From assembly GCA_035906255.1 (NCBI GenBank), contig JAMIFM010000013.1:1-64000 (forward strand): DNA of 64,000 bases. Direction: 5' to 3'. Below are positions 24,913 to 32,557 of the stretch, piece after piece. This stretch comes from SB11 sp035906255. Its GTDB lineage: Bacteria; Bacteroidota; Bacteroidia; UBA8524. A program made the position numbers and the translations under genes. The notes beneath the pieces were generated by a model that saw nothing but the letters and a program-made list of their open reading frames with translations, was not told where the DNA came from and searched no databases. The first letter of the stretch is position 1; every line of letters begins with the position of its first letter.

Positions 24913-25878
24913 TTACTTGGTATAGGTATATACCTGTTGGGTTACAACACCGGGATTGGCACTGCGCGAAGCACTTATCATCAACCCCTCGGGTGAATAG
25001 GTATAGCCTTCATCAATAAAATTAGTATCTGTGTTTATTGTGCCTCCAAGGCTGTAGTTTTTCTTCCTCACATACGAGTGGGTAACCACCCTGCCGCTTT
25101 TAGCTGAAACAGCGTATGAAAACTCCTCTTCAAGTTCGGGCAATTGCTTGCCTGTTTTTTCATCCGTAAGGTTAGCCTCTGATGAGAAGTGCTTCACTAT
25201 GGCTTTAATTAGCACTCCCTTTTTGTTGTATGTATATTCACCTGTAGAAGCTGCAACAGTATCTCCAAACTTATTCAACTCAATAAATTTATAGTTGCTC
25301 AGGTTGCCTTTTTTATCGTAGGTGTAATAAGTAGTATCGCTATAAAAGAAACCTTTGGCAAATTCAGCTTCCCTAAACACTTTCACGTGTTTCTCAATCT
25401 TTCCTTCTTTGTTAAAATAGTGGTATTGGGTATCCAACGGACTCACTGACGTGAAAAGATTTTTGCCAGCATCCCAACGGTTTTTAAGGGTGTCTCTGTG
25501 TTTAATTTTAATACCCTTTTTATCGTATTCAAAATCAATCCAAAAGCCGGGTGCACTGGTGTACTTAGTTACCCTGCCTTTTTTGTCGTAAGCATACTCG
25601 GTATATCTGCTTCCACCATCAGTTTCAGAAATATACGCCACACGCCCATCGGCATCGTAGCGGTTAAAAAACACATTTTGTATGGTTTCTGCCGTATCGG
25701 GTGCATCGGGCTCGTAACTCACCGCAGTAACGCTTTTAAACCCTGCCTTTTTAATTGCTTTAACATTGTCGTTATTGGGGTTCATTGCAGTATTCCAAAA
25801 TGTATAGTTAATATCATATTGGGCATTAACTGAAAAGATAAAAAGAAACAACGCGGCAAAAAGGGTAAGTTTTTTCAT
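24913..25878 (-). CDS. Secreted YD-repeat-like protein, tandem paralogue B
   Basis: A 321-residue protein with a signal peptide (MKKLTLFAALFLFIFSVNAQ). It begins with YDINYTFWNTAMNPNNDN, matching the opening of its neighbour at 23865, then continues with YD-like units: NRYDADGRVAYISE, YAYDKKGRVTKYTS, FEYDKKGIKIKHR, YTYDKKGNLSNYK, YTYNKKGVLIKAI, YTYSPEGLMISA. No toxin, protease or other catalytic domain follows, unlike large RHS proteins. It lies 79 bp upstream of paralogue A on the same strand; they may be co-transcribed. Function unknown. Confidence 0.72.
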   Translation of the reverse strand: MKKLTLFAALFLFIFSVNAQYDINYTFWNTAMNPNNDNVKAIKKAGFKSVTAVSYEPDAPDTAETIQNVFFNRYDADGRVAYISETDGGSRYTEYAYDKKGRVTKYTSAPGFWIDFEYDKKGIKIKHRDTLKNRWDAGKNLFTSVSPLDTQYHYFNKEGKIEKHVKVFREAEFAKGFFYSDTTYYTYDKKGNLSNYKFIELNKFGDTVAASTGEYTYNKKGVLIKAIVKHFSSEANLTDEKTGKQLPELEEEFSYAVSAKSGRVVTHSYVRKKNYSLGGTINTDTNFIDEGYTYSPEGLMISASRSANPGVVTQQVYTYTK

Positions 25879-25967
25879 GTAAATGTGTGTTTACACGCAA
25901 AGAAAAGAAAAAAATGGTGGTAACACCAAGTTAAACAATTGCTAAAAACTGGCTTGCAAAATTTACC

Positions 25968-25975
25968 TAACTTCG
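25968..25975 (+). promoter_or_regulatory. -7-like element (TAACTTCG) for the cysteine/cystathionine synthase gene
   Basis: A TAnnTTCG variant ending 5 nt before the ATG at 25981; no -33 TTG at normal spacing. Confidence 0.35.
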
Positions 25976-25980
25976 CGCCC

Positions 25981-27342
25981 ATGCGTTACAGCAATAATAT
26001 ACTTGAAACCATAGGCAATACCCCTATGGTAAAAATCAATAACATTACAAAAGATATTCCCGCCATTGTGCTGGCCAAGGTTGAGACGTTTAACCCCGGT
26101 AACAGTATTAAAGACCGTATGGCGGTGAAAATGATTGAAGATGCCGAAAAAAGCGGTGTATTAAAGCCGGGCGGCACTATTATAGAGGGTACCAGCGGAA
26201 ATACAGGAATGGGGCTTGCCATTGCTGCTGTGATAAAAGGCTACAAGTGTATTTTTACTACTACCGATAAACAATCGAAAGAGAAAATAGATGCGTTAAA
26301 GGCGTTGGGTGCTGAGGTAATTGTATGCCCCACGGATGTTGACCCCGAAGACCCCCGTTCATATTATTCTGTATCAAGCCGATTGGTAAATGATATTCCT
26401 AATTCGTGGAAACCCAACCAATACGATAACCCATCAAATGCCAAAGCGCATTACGAGCAAACAGGCCCTGAAATTTGGGAACAAACCGACGGTAAAATAA
26501 CACACCTTGTGGTGGGTGTAGGCACAGGTGGTACTATTAGCGGTACTGCTAAGTATTTAAAAGAAAAGAACCCAAACATTCAGGTATTGGGTATTGATAC
26601 TTACGGCAGTGTTTTTAAGAAATATAAAGAGACAGGGATTTTTGATAAGGACGAGATATACCCATACATAACTGAGGGTATTGGTGAAGATTTTTTGCCC
26701 CAAAACGTTGATTTTAGCCTGATTGACCATTTTGAAAAGGTTACAGATAAAGATGCAGCCATTTTTACCCGCCGTATTGCCCGCGAAGAGGGAATTATGG
26801 CAGGTAACAGTGCCGGCTCAGCAATGGCGGGTATTGTGCAGATGAAAGACCGTTTTAAGGCAGGTGATGTGGTGGTGGTTATTTTCCACGACCACGGTAT
26901 CCGATACTTGGGTAAAATGTTTAATGATGATTGGATGCGAGACAGGGGCTTTATGCAGGAGAAAAACCCTAAAGCCATTAACCTGATTGAAAGCCATCAA
27001 AACCTTAAATTGGTAACTGTTGAGGCTGATGCCAGTGTTGAAGATGCGTTGAAGCTGATGCAGAAGTACGATATATCGCAAATACCTGTGGTGCGCGGTA
27101 ATGAGTTTGTTGGTTCGTTGAACGATAACAGTTTGTATGCCCGCTTGATTGATTCACCCGAATTGAAGCACGTTAAAATTGAACAGGTAATGCAGCCTTC
27201 GTTCCCGTTTGTTGACCCACAAGCAAGGCTTGAAGAAGTATCGAAACACATCACCCGTGAAAACAGTGCTGTACTGGTGCGCGATTGGGGTGGCAATATC
27301 CACATCATCACTAAGTATGATGTGATACAGGCTATTTCTTAA
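25981..27342 (+). CDS. PLP-dependent cystathionine beta-synthase / cysteine synthase with CBS domains
   Basis: A 453-residue fold-type II PLP enzyme. The PLP Lys is Lys44 in NPGNSIKDR, the substrate loop is EGTSGNTGMG, and the phosphate loop is GVGTGGTISG. The catalytic domain is followed at about residues 338-453 by two CBS domains (VEDALKLMQKYDISQIPVV; VSKHITRENSAVLV). This architecture is that of cystathionine beta-synthase; bacterial members can also act as O-acetylserine sulfhydrylases, so the exact reaction is open. The CBS pair suggests control by an adenine nucleotide or S-adenosylmethionine. ATG 25981 is preferred to an upstream TTG. Its stop codon overlaps the stop of the converging hydrolase gene. 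Confidence 0.92.
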   Translation: MRYSNNILETIGNTPMVKINNITKDIPAIVLAKVETFNPGNSIKDRMAVKMIEDAEKSGVLKPGGTIIEGTSGNTGMGLAIAAVIKGYKCIFTTTDKQSKEKIDALKALGAEVIVCPTDVDPEDPRSYYSVSSRLVNDIPNSWKPNQYDNPSNAKAHYEQTGPEIWEQTDGKITHLVVGVGTGGTISGTAKYLKEKNPNIQVLGIDTYGSVFKKYKETGIFDKDEIYPYITEGIGEDFLPQNVDFSLIDHFEKVTDKDAAIFTRRIAREEGIMAGNSAGSAMAGIVQMKDRFKAGDVVVVIFHDHGIRYLGKMFNDDWMRDRGFMQEKNPKAINLIESHQNLKLVTVEADASVEDALKLMQKYDISQIPVVRGNEFVGSLNDNSLYARLIDSPELKHVKIEQVMQPSFPFVDPQARLEEVSKHITRENSAVLVRDWGGNIHIITKYDVIQAIS

Positions 27343-28331
27343 AACACAACTGCCTGCCCAATGGCGGGTAGTTGTAATTCACCGTTTATTATTCCATCTG
27401 TTTTCAGGCGGTTCAATATCCGCACAGGTTCGCTGTAAGGTTCGTCTGATAGGTCAAACGTGCCGTAGTGCATAGGCAACATTGTTTTTGCCCCCGTTTC
27501 ATTAAACGCTGTAACGGCATCCTCGGGGCTCATGTGCACAGGTTCCATAAACCAGCGAGGAGAGTACGCACCACACCCTAAAATACTAATATCAATAGCC
27601 GGAAACAATTGACCTACTTGCTTAAAATGGCTACCATAGCCTGAATCGCCCCCGAAATAAATGGTTTTACCCCCACCGCGTATTACAAAAGCACCCCATA
27701 ACGAAAGGTTGGTATCGTGTAAATCCCTCCGTGCCCAATGGCGGGTGGGTAAATAAAATACTTCTACCCCTTCGGTTTTGTATTGCTGGTGCCACCCAGC
27801 GGGTTCTACGTTTTTAATTCCCCAGTCTTTTAGCAAGGTTTCAAGCACTAAGCCCGTTAATACTTTGGCTTGCGGGTTTAGTTTCGAAACCAACTTCAAA
27901 CTGGCTTTATCACAGTGGTCGCGGTGGTCGTGCGAAAGCAAAATATAATCTATGCCTTTCAGCAGATTGGGGTCAAAAGGAAACGGGCTAAGCCTGCCTA
28001 TTAAGGGTAGTTTACCAAAAATCGGGTCGGTGATTATGGTTACTCCGTTAATACGCATAAAAAATGTAGCGTGCCCTAACCAAACCACCATATCTTCATT
28101 AGTGGTTAAAAAAGAGGGTGAGTTTATTACTTGCGGCAGCGATTTATCACTCTTCTTTTCTTCTTTTTGCGGTTTTTTGCCCAATTTCCATTTCAATACA
28201 TCATTAAAACTTGGCCAAAAAGGATATTCAATATTCTGAAACCCCCGTTTACCAAAAGGCGTGCCCTGCCATTCATCGGCAGGTAAAATGGTATGTAAAT
28301 CAGGGTTTGCGAGGTACTTTATAATACTCAT
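27339..28331 (-). CDS. Metallo-beta-lactamase-fold hydrolase (UlaG/NAPE-PLD-like)
   Basis: A 330-residue cytoplasmic MBL-fold protein without a signal peptide. The motif HxHxDH is seen as SHDHRDHCD, preceded by WLGHATFFM and TDPIFG, and followed by PTRHWARRD, FGGDSGYG and the late MLPMHYGTFDLSDEP. This set matches the bacterial relatives of N-acyl-phosphatidylethanolamine phospholipase D and UlaG; the natural substrate is unknown. It is the last gene of the minus-strand operon starting at algH (10 bp from the barrel gene upstream). Its stop codon lies on the palindrome TTAA shared with the converging CBS gene. Confidence 0.88.
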   Translation of the reverse strand: MSIIKYLANPDLHTILPADEWQGTPFGKRGFQNIEYPFWPSFNDVLKWKLGKKPQKEEKKSDKSLPQVINSPSFLTTNEDMVVWLGHATFFMRINGVTIITDPIFGKLPLIGRLSPFPFDPNLLKGIDYILLSHDHRDHCDKASLKLVSKLNPQAKVLTGLVLETLLKDWGIKNVEPAGWHQQYKTEGVEVFYLPTRHWARRDLHDTNLSLWGAFVIRGGGKTIYFGGDSGYGSHFKQVGQLFPAIDISILGCGAYSPRWFMEPVHMSPEDAVTAFNETGAKTMLPMHYGTFDLSDEPYSEPVRILNRLKTDGIINGELQLPAIGQAVVF

Positions 28332-28341
28332 TCTTATCGTT

Positions 28342-29106
28342 TTAAAACCTGAGTCCTACATTAAATCCAAGAACCCCGTCAGGCTCAACCCTACTTCCGC
28401 CATCATTAGTAAGGCTTGCTACGCCCAATCCCCCCACAAAACTCATGTAAAACCCCTTTGTAGGCTGAACATAAAACCCATTATTAAACAATACGCTTAC
28501 TGCATTATGGCTTACTCTTTGATTTCCGAAAAAATTAAAAAAATTCTCTTCCCATTTCCCTAATCGTAATGCAGGGCCTAAAAAGTATTTAACCTTACCA
28601 TGCCCTGAAGGGTAAAAATTAAAATCTAAGCCGGCAGTAAATTTCCTGTCATACCCAAGCACATCATTATCAATATCGGGTATGTGATAGTTTATACTAA
28701 ATTTAAGACCGAAAACACCCGACCTGTCAAAAATCCGCTCGTATCCTCCGTTCACATTCCCGATAAAAAAATTCATATAATTCAATGAAATTATATTTCT
28801 GCCTAATGATTGCGCAAATTCTTTTTTCTTGTCATCCTCTGTTTTCACAGGCGGTGGAGGTGGTGAAGCCACAATTACTTCTACTTCACCGTCTTCAAAC
28901 TCTATCAGTACTACATCGGCTTTATTAATGCGGTATGTTGGGCCGTTTTGTCGTTTAAATTTTTTGTAAATAATTTCAGTGGGGTTAATTTCGAGCACTT
29001 TCACCGTGTCTTTACCCCCATCCCGCTTAAATAAAATGTCTTGTGCGTTTACTGTAGCTGCCAGTGCTACAAAAACTAACAGTAATAAAATTTTCGTGAT
29101 TTTCAT
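28342..29106 (-). CDS. Outer-membrane barrel protein with N-terminal DILF module, paralogue 1
   Basis: A 254-residue protein with a signal peptide ending near VNAQ. An N-terminal module of about 65 residues follows (DILFKRDGGKDTVKVLEI, then YKKFKRQNGPTYRI and VVLIEFEDGEVEVI), then a short Pro/Lys linker (PPPPPVK), then a beta-barrel region with alternating residues (GLKFSINYHIP, FTAGLDFNFYPSGHGKVKYFLGPALRLG) ending in GLRF, an aromatic C-terminus typical of Bam-assembled proteins. It is the third of three tandem paralogues with the same layout. Function unknown; the conserved N-module likely faces the periplasm. Confidence 0.78.
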   Translation of the reverse strand: MKITKILLLLVFVALAATVNAQDILFKRDGGKDTVKVLEINPTEIIYKKFKRQNGPTYRINKADVVLIEFEDGEVEVIVASPPPPPVKTEDDKKKEFAQSLGRNIISLNYMNFFIGNVNGGYERIFDRSGVFGLKFSINYHIPDIDNDVLGYDRKFTAGLDFNFYPSGHGKVKYFLGPALRLGKWEENFFNFFGNQRVSHNAVSVLFNNGFYVQPTKGFYMSFVGGLGVASLTNDGGSRVEPDGVLGFNVGLRF

Positions 29107-29122
29107 TGTTAATTATTACACG

Positions 29123-29971
29123 TTAAAACCTGTAGCCCAAATTAATACCCACCATTCCGTCTATCTGATTAAACTTTCGTGCAAACTGTGTGCCTGCCTG
29201 ATAGTTTACATACCTGAAACGAGCCATACCCACGGCAGCATTAAATGTAAAATTAAATTTTGAAGAGGCATTAACCGAAATACCATTGTTAAAAAACAGC
29301 GATAAATAATCAAACTCGGCAGGGTAGTTATAATATTTTTTTGCAATGCCATCCCAATACACATTATCATACACGCTTAACATACCAAAGCGCAATGCCG
29401 GACCTATAAAGTACTTTATCTTTCCTTGCCCCGAAGGGTAAAAATTAATATCTGTCCCTGCTGTAAACCTACGGCGGTAAGTAATAATATTGGGGTCGTT
29501 TTCACCTTTTAGGAAACTACCGTTCAAGGTAAATTTAAATCCCACTTTTCCTTCCTCGGTAATACGCTCATAAAACAGGTTAATGTTTCCATTAATTGTA
29601 TTAAGCATATTAATACCTATAATGTTTTTACCCAACGATGCTACAAACTCGGGGTCGTCATCATATCTTTTTTTAGTTACAAAACGAGAGCCTAATACCT
29701 CCCCCTCTTTTGCTTCGGGTGCAGTTTTTGTGTCTTTTATAACCTCTATTCTTCCATCGGCAAACTGCACCAGCAATACCTCGCTTAAAGGTAAACTATA
29801 CACTGCTCCCTCAAGGTCTTTGTATTTTTTATATTCTACGGTTGTTGCGGTTATTTCCTGCACAGCAACCGTGTCTTTTTTCCCGTTTTTGAGGTACAAA
29901 ATATCCTGACTGAATGCAGGAACAGAAAACAATAATGCGATAATAATAAGGTACAGTTGTTTCACTTTCAT
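29123..29971 (-). CDS. Outer-membrane barrel protein with N-terminal DILF module, paralogue 2
   Basis: A 282-residue paralogue of its two neighbours. Signal peptide to about residue 22, then the module DILYLKNGKKDTVAVQEI, VEYKKYKDLEGAVYSL and VLLVQFADGRIEVI, a charged linker, and a barrel containing FTAGTDINFYPSGQGKIKYFIGPALRFG and ending in GINLGYRF. Each gene carries a near-identical NFYPSG-GKxKYFxGPALR segment, which may mark a conserved strand or loop. Sixteen bases separate it from paralogue 1 and 20 from paralogue 3. Function unknown. Confidence 0.78.
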   Translation of the reverse strand: MKVKQLYLIIIALLFSVPAFSQDILYLKNGKKDTVAVQEITATTVEYKKYKDLEGAVYSLPLSEVLLVQFADGRIEVIKDTKTAPEAKEGEVLGSRFVTKKRYDDDPEFVASLGKNIIGINMLNTINGNINLFYERITEEGKVGFKFTLNGSFLKGENDPNIITYRRRFTAGTDINFYPSGQGKIKYFIGPALRFGMLSVYDNVYWDGIAKKYYNYPAEFDYLSLFFNNGISVNASSKFNFTFNAAVGMARFRYVNYQAGTQFARKFNQIDGMVGINLGYRF

Positions 29972-29991
29972 AGTTGTTTATATACAGTTGT

Positions 29992-30717
29992 TTAAAACCT
30001 TACCCCCAAATTTAAGGTAAGATAACCATAAGGGAATGTTTCTGACTCATAAAAACCGGGCCCAAAACCAATTTGTGTTCCTGTATAAAATAAATTACCG
30101 GCATTAAAAGTAAAGCCATTGTTTATTAATACTGCTACAAACGGGCTTAAAGGGTTTAATCCGTTTTGTTGATAATCAACATAGCCGTGGCGTATAGCCG
30201 GCCCCAAATAGTAGCTTACCCACTTTTGTCCATTAGGATAAAAGTTTACATCAAGCCCTAATAAAAACATGGATATATCAATCTCCTCGCTTAATACACT
30301 GGCAAGTACTGATGCCTTATACCCCACTTTACCGTTTTCGCGCAGTATCTCATACCCCACTTGAACATTCCCTAAAAACATACTGAATATATTGGTGGTA
30401 AGAACACTCCTGCCTATGTTAACAGGTTTTGTGTAAGGCTTTTTTAGCGCATTTGCGTCTGTCCCTGTGCTGTCAAATATTTCAATTTTTCCATTCCTAA
30501 ACTCAATAAGTACCACTTTACTCTTTTCCACTACATACAATGGCCCATCAAGTCTTTTGTATTTTTTAAACGAAATTGTTTCAACCCCTGTTTCTATAAT
30601 TTTAACGGTGTCTGTTGCGCCGTCCTTATAAAAGATAATATCCTGACCGTTTGCCTTTGCAAAGGCCACTATTACAAACAATACACAAACTAATAGTTTC
30701 GTTTTTGCCATAGGCAT
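29992..30717 (-). CDS. Outer-membrane barrel protein with N-terminal DIIF module, paralogue 3
   Basis: The first of three tandem paralogues, 241 residues from the ATG at 30717. After a signal peptide (KTKLLVCVLFVIVAFAKANGQ) comes the module DIIFYKDGATDTVKIIE, ISFKKYKRLDGPLYVV and VVLIEFRNGKIEIF, then a barrel with LDVNFYPNGQKWVSYYLGPAIRHG and a terminal NLGVRF. The ATG at 30717 shares one base with the algH stop (TAATG); a second ATG at 30711 is equally possible. The overlap places it in the algH operon. Function unknown. Confidence 0.76.
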   Translation of the reverse strand: MPMAKTKLLVCVLFVIVAFAKANGQDIIFYKDGATDTVKIIETGVETISFKKYKRLDGPLYVVEKSKVVLIEFRNGKIEIFDSTGTDANALKKPYTKPVNIGRSVLTTNIFSMFLGNVQVGYEILRENGKVGYKASVLASVLSEEIDISMFLLGLDVNFYPNGQKWVSYYLGPAIRHGYVDYQQNGLNPLSPFVAVLINNGFTFNAGNLFYTGTQIGFGPGFYESETFPYGYLTLNLGVRF

Positions 30718-31295
30718 TAGTTCCAATGCACATCTTCGGGGTAGTTTGCCAGTTGGCGGTAATTTCCCCCAAGGCGCATCACTGTTTTACGCCAAAACTC
30801 GTTATCGCTTTCAGCATCAAACAACAGGTTTTCAAACCCATTAGCCACAATCCACGCTTTTTCTTCAATCTCAGCTTCAAGCTGCCCCATTGCCCAGCCG
30901 CTATACCCCATAAAAAACCGTATTTCGCTTTCGTCTACATAGTTTTTACGTATCATTTCGGCCAGTTGCCCTGCATTACCACCCCACCAAAGGTTAGGGC
31001 CAATTTGCATCGAGTCGTCTATTTTATTACCCAATTTATGTACAAAATGTAGTGTATCAGGCTGCACGGGGCCGCCTAAATATACACGCGGTGCAAAGCC
31101 GTAATCGTTTGCAAAATCGGGCATCAAATCGTCCACCGTAAAATCTGACGGGCGATTAAGAATAAACCCAACTACTCCCTCTTCTTCGTAGGCGGTTATA
31201 AGCACTACGCTGCGTTTAAAATTATCATCGCCCAAAAAGGGTTCGGCAATTAATACCTTACCGGCTCCCGGCGATACCAGTTTATACTCTATCAT
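30717..31295 (-). CDS. YqgE/AlgH family protein
   Basis: A 192-residue protein of the YqgE/AlgH (UPF0301, DUF179) family. The start PGAGKVLIAEPFLGDDNFKRSVVLI, the GFILNRPSDF motif, the VYLGGPVQPDTLHFVH segment and the FMGYSGWAMGQLEAEIEEKAW region are all characteristic. No signal peptide, so cytoplasmic. The molecular function is not known despite its old link to alginate regulation. Here it heads a five-gene minus-strand operon with three outer-membrane barrel genes and an MBL hydrolase, with gaps of -1, 20, 16 and 10 bp. Its promoter is not obvious in the 31.3-31.5 kb region. Confidence 0.92.
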   Translation of the reverse strand: MIEYKLVSPGAGKVLIAEPFLGDDNFKRSVVLITAYEEEGVVGFILNRPSDFTVDDLMPDFANDYGFAPRVYLGGPVQPDTLHFVHKLGNKIDDSMQIGPNLWWGGNAGQLAEMIRKNYVDESEIRFFMGYSGWAMGQLEAEIEEKAWIVANGFENLLFDAESDNEFWRKTVMRLGGNYRQLANYPEDVHWN

Positions 31296-31527
31296 ACCTT
31301 TAGACTATTTAACGTAGTAAACCTGCTGCATGTTATAAAAAAACTTTTGTTTCTTTTACACTACTCATACACTTTTCGGTAAAAAAACAACCCGTTGTTT
31401 TTAAGTAAAAGAGTACAACTTTCAAGCCTCAGTTGCATGCTTTTCGGTTCATTAAGTTTTTTAAGCACTTCATCGTATAAAATCAATCGTTTAACGCCTA
31501 TTTTTTAGGGTCGGTAAAAAATCAACA

Positions 31528-31535
31528 TACTTTTG
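31528..31535 (+). promoter_or_regulatory. -7 element (TACTTTTG) for the BtuF-like gene
   Basis: An exact TAnnTTTG match 27 nt before the GTG at 31563; no clear -33 TTG. The 31.30-31.56 kb intergenic stretch otherwise shows only a small AT-rich palindrome (AAAAACAAC / GTTGTTTTT near 31390) and two CTTTTCGGT copies. Confidence 0.4.
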
Positions 31536-31562
31536 CCTAACCATTAATTAACCCCCTGAACC

Positions 31563-32393
31563 GTGGATTATACTGACCAAATGGGGCGCACAGTATCCCT
31601 AACTAAAAGACCCCTGCGCATTATATCAACTGTGCCCAGCCAAACCGAATTACTGTTTCATTTAGGACTTGAAAACGAAGTAGTAGGCATCACTTGGTTT
31701 TGTATCCACCCATCAGACTATTTTAGGGCTAAACCTAAAATCGGGGGAACTAAAAAGCTGAATTTTGAACAAATAGCATCGTTAAACCCCGACCTTATTA
31801 TTGCTAATAAGGAAGAAAACGACCGCGCACAGTTAGAAGAGCTTGCCAAGCACTACCCTGTTTGGATTAGTGATATTGAAACCCTTGATGATGCGTTGCT
31901 TATGATTGGTATGTTGGGTGAAATAACCGACACGGGCGAAAAGGCGCATGAGCTTTGCGGCAGAATAATTGACGGTTTTGCTCAATTGCCTGTAGCCGAT
32001 TATAACCGCCGTGCGGCTTATCTTATTTGGCGCAACCCTTGGATGGGGGCAGGAAATAATACTTTTATACATAATATGCTTGACTTGTGCGGTTATACAA
32101 ATGTGTTGCACCGCTTTGAAACGGCTTCGTATGACGCTGAGACGGATAGTTTACGATACCCGCGTGTTGAGTTGGAAGAATTAAAAGAGTTGGCACCCGA
32201 GGTGGTATTATTATCATCAGAGCCTTTCCCTTTTAAGGAAAAACATATTGAAGAAATAAGGCAGGTGCTGCCTTTTGCCGAAATAAAACTGGTTGACGGT
32301 GAAATGTTTAGCTGGTATGGCAGCCGTTTACTGCATAGCCCTGAGTATTTTGCTTCGCTAATGAAACACCAATCTGCATTTGCTATGGCATAA
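31563..32393 (+). CDS. BtuF-like helical-backbone metal receptor without signal peptide
   Basis: A 276-residue protein with the fold signature of the periplasmic cobalamin/siderophore-binding family: DQMGRTVSLTKRPLRIISTVPSQTELLFHLGLENEVVGIT, SLNPDLIIANKEEN and a C-terminal lobe with SSEPFPFKEKH. Family members normally deliver B12 or iron chelates to ABC importers, but this one begins directly with the mature fold, with a GTG start and no signal peptide, lipobox or upstream ATG. It is not next to permease or ATPase genes. A cytoplasmic binding role or a start further upstream missed by me are both possible; in-frame coding upstream is not evident. Confidence 0.8.
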   Translation: MDYTDQMGRTVSLTKRPLRIISTVPSQTELLFHLGLENEVVGITWFCIHPSDYFRAKPKIGGTKKLNFEQIASLNPDLIIANKEENDRAQLEELAKHYPVWISDIETLDDALLMIGMLGEITDTGEKAHELCGRIIDGFAQLPVADYNRRAAYLIWRNPWMGAGNNTFIHNMLDLCGYTNVLHRFETASYDAETDSLRYPRVELEELKELAPEVVLLSSEPFPFKEKHIEEIRQVLPFAEIKLVDGEMFSWYGSRLLHSPEYFASLMKHQSAFAMA

Positions 32394-32557
32394 CCAATTA
32401 TGCCCTTCCTTCTTTCGAAGCATTGCCGCACTTTGTGAATATCTTTTTGTACCTTTAAAAGGTGAGTGCACTCTTTTTCTTAAAATTGTAAAGTAAGCAC
32501 TACTTTCACAGTGCCTGTAGGTGGTTTTGATAGTTTAATACATAGATATTTGTAGTG

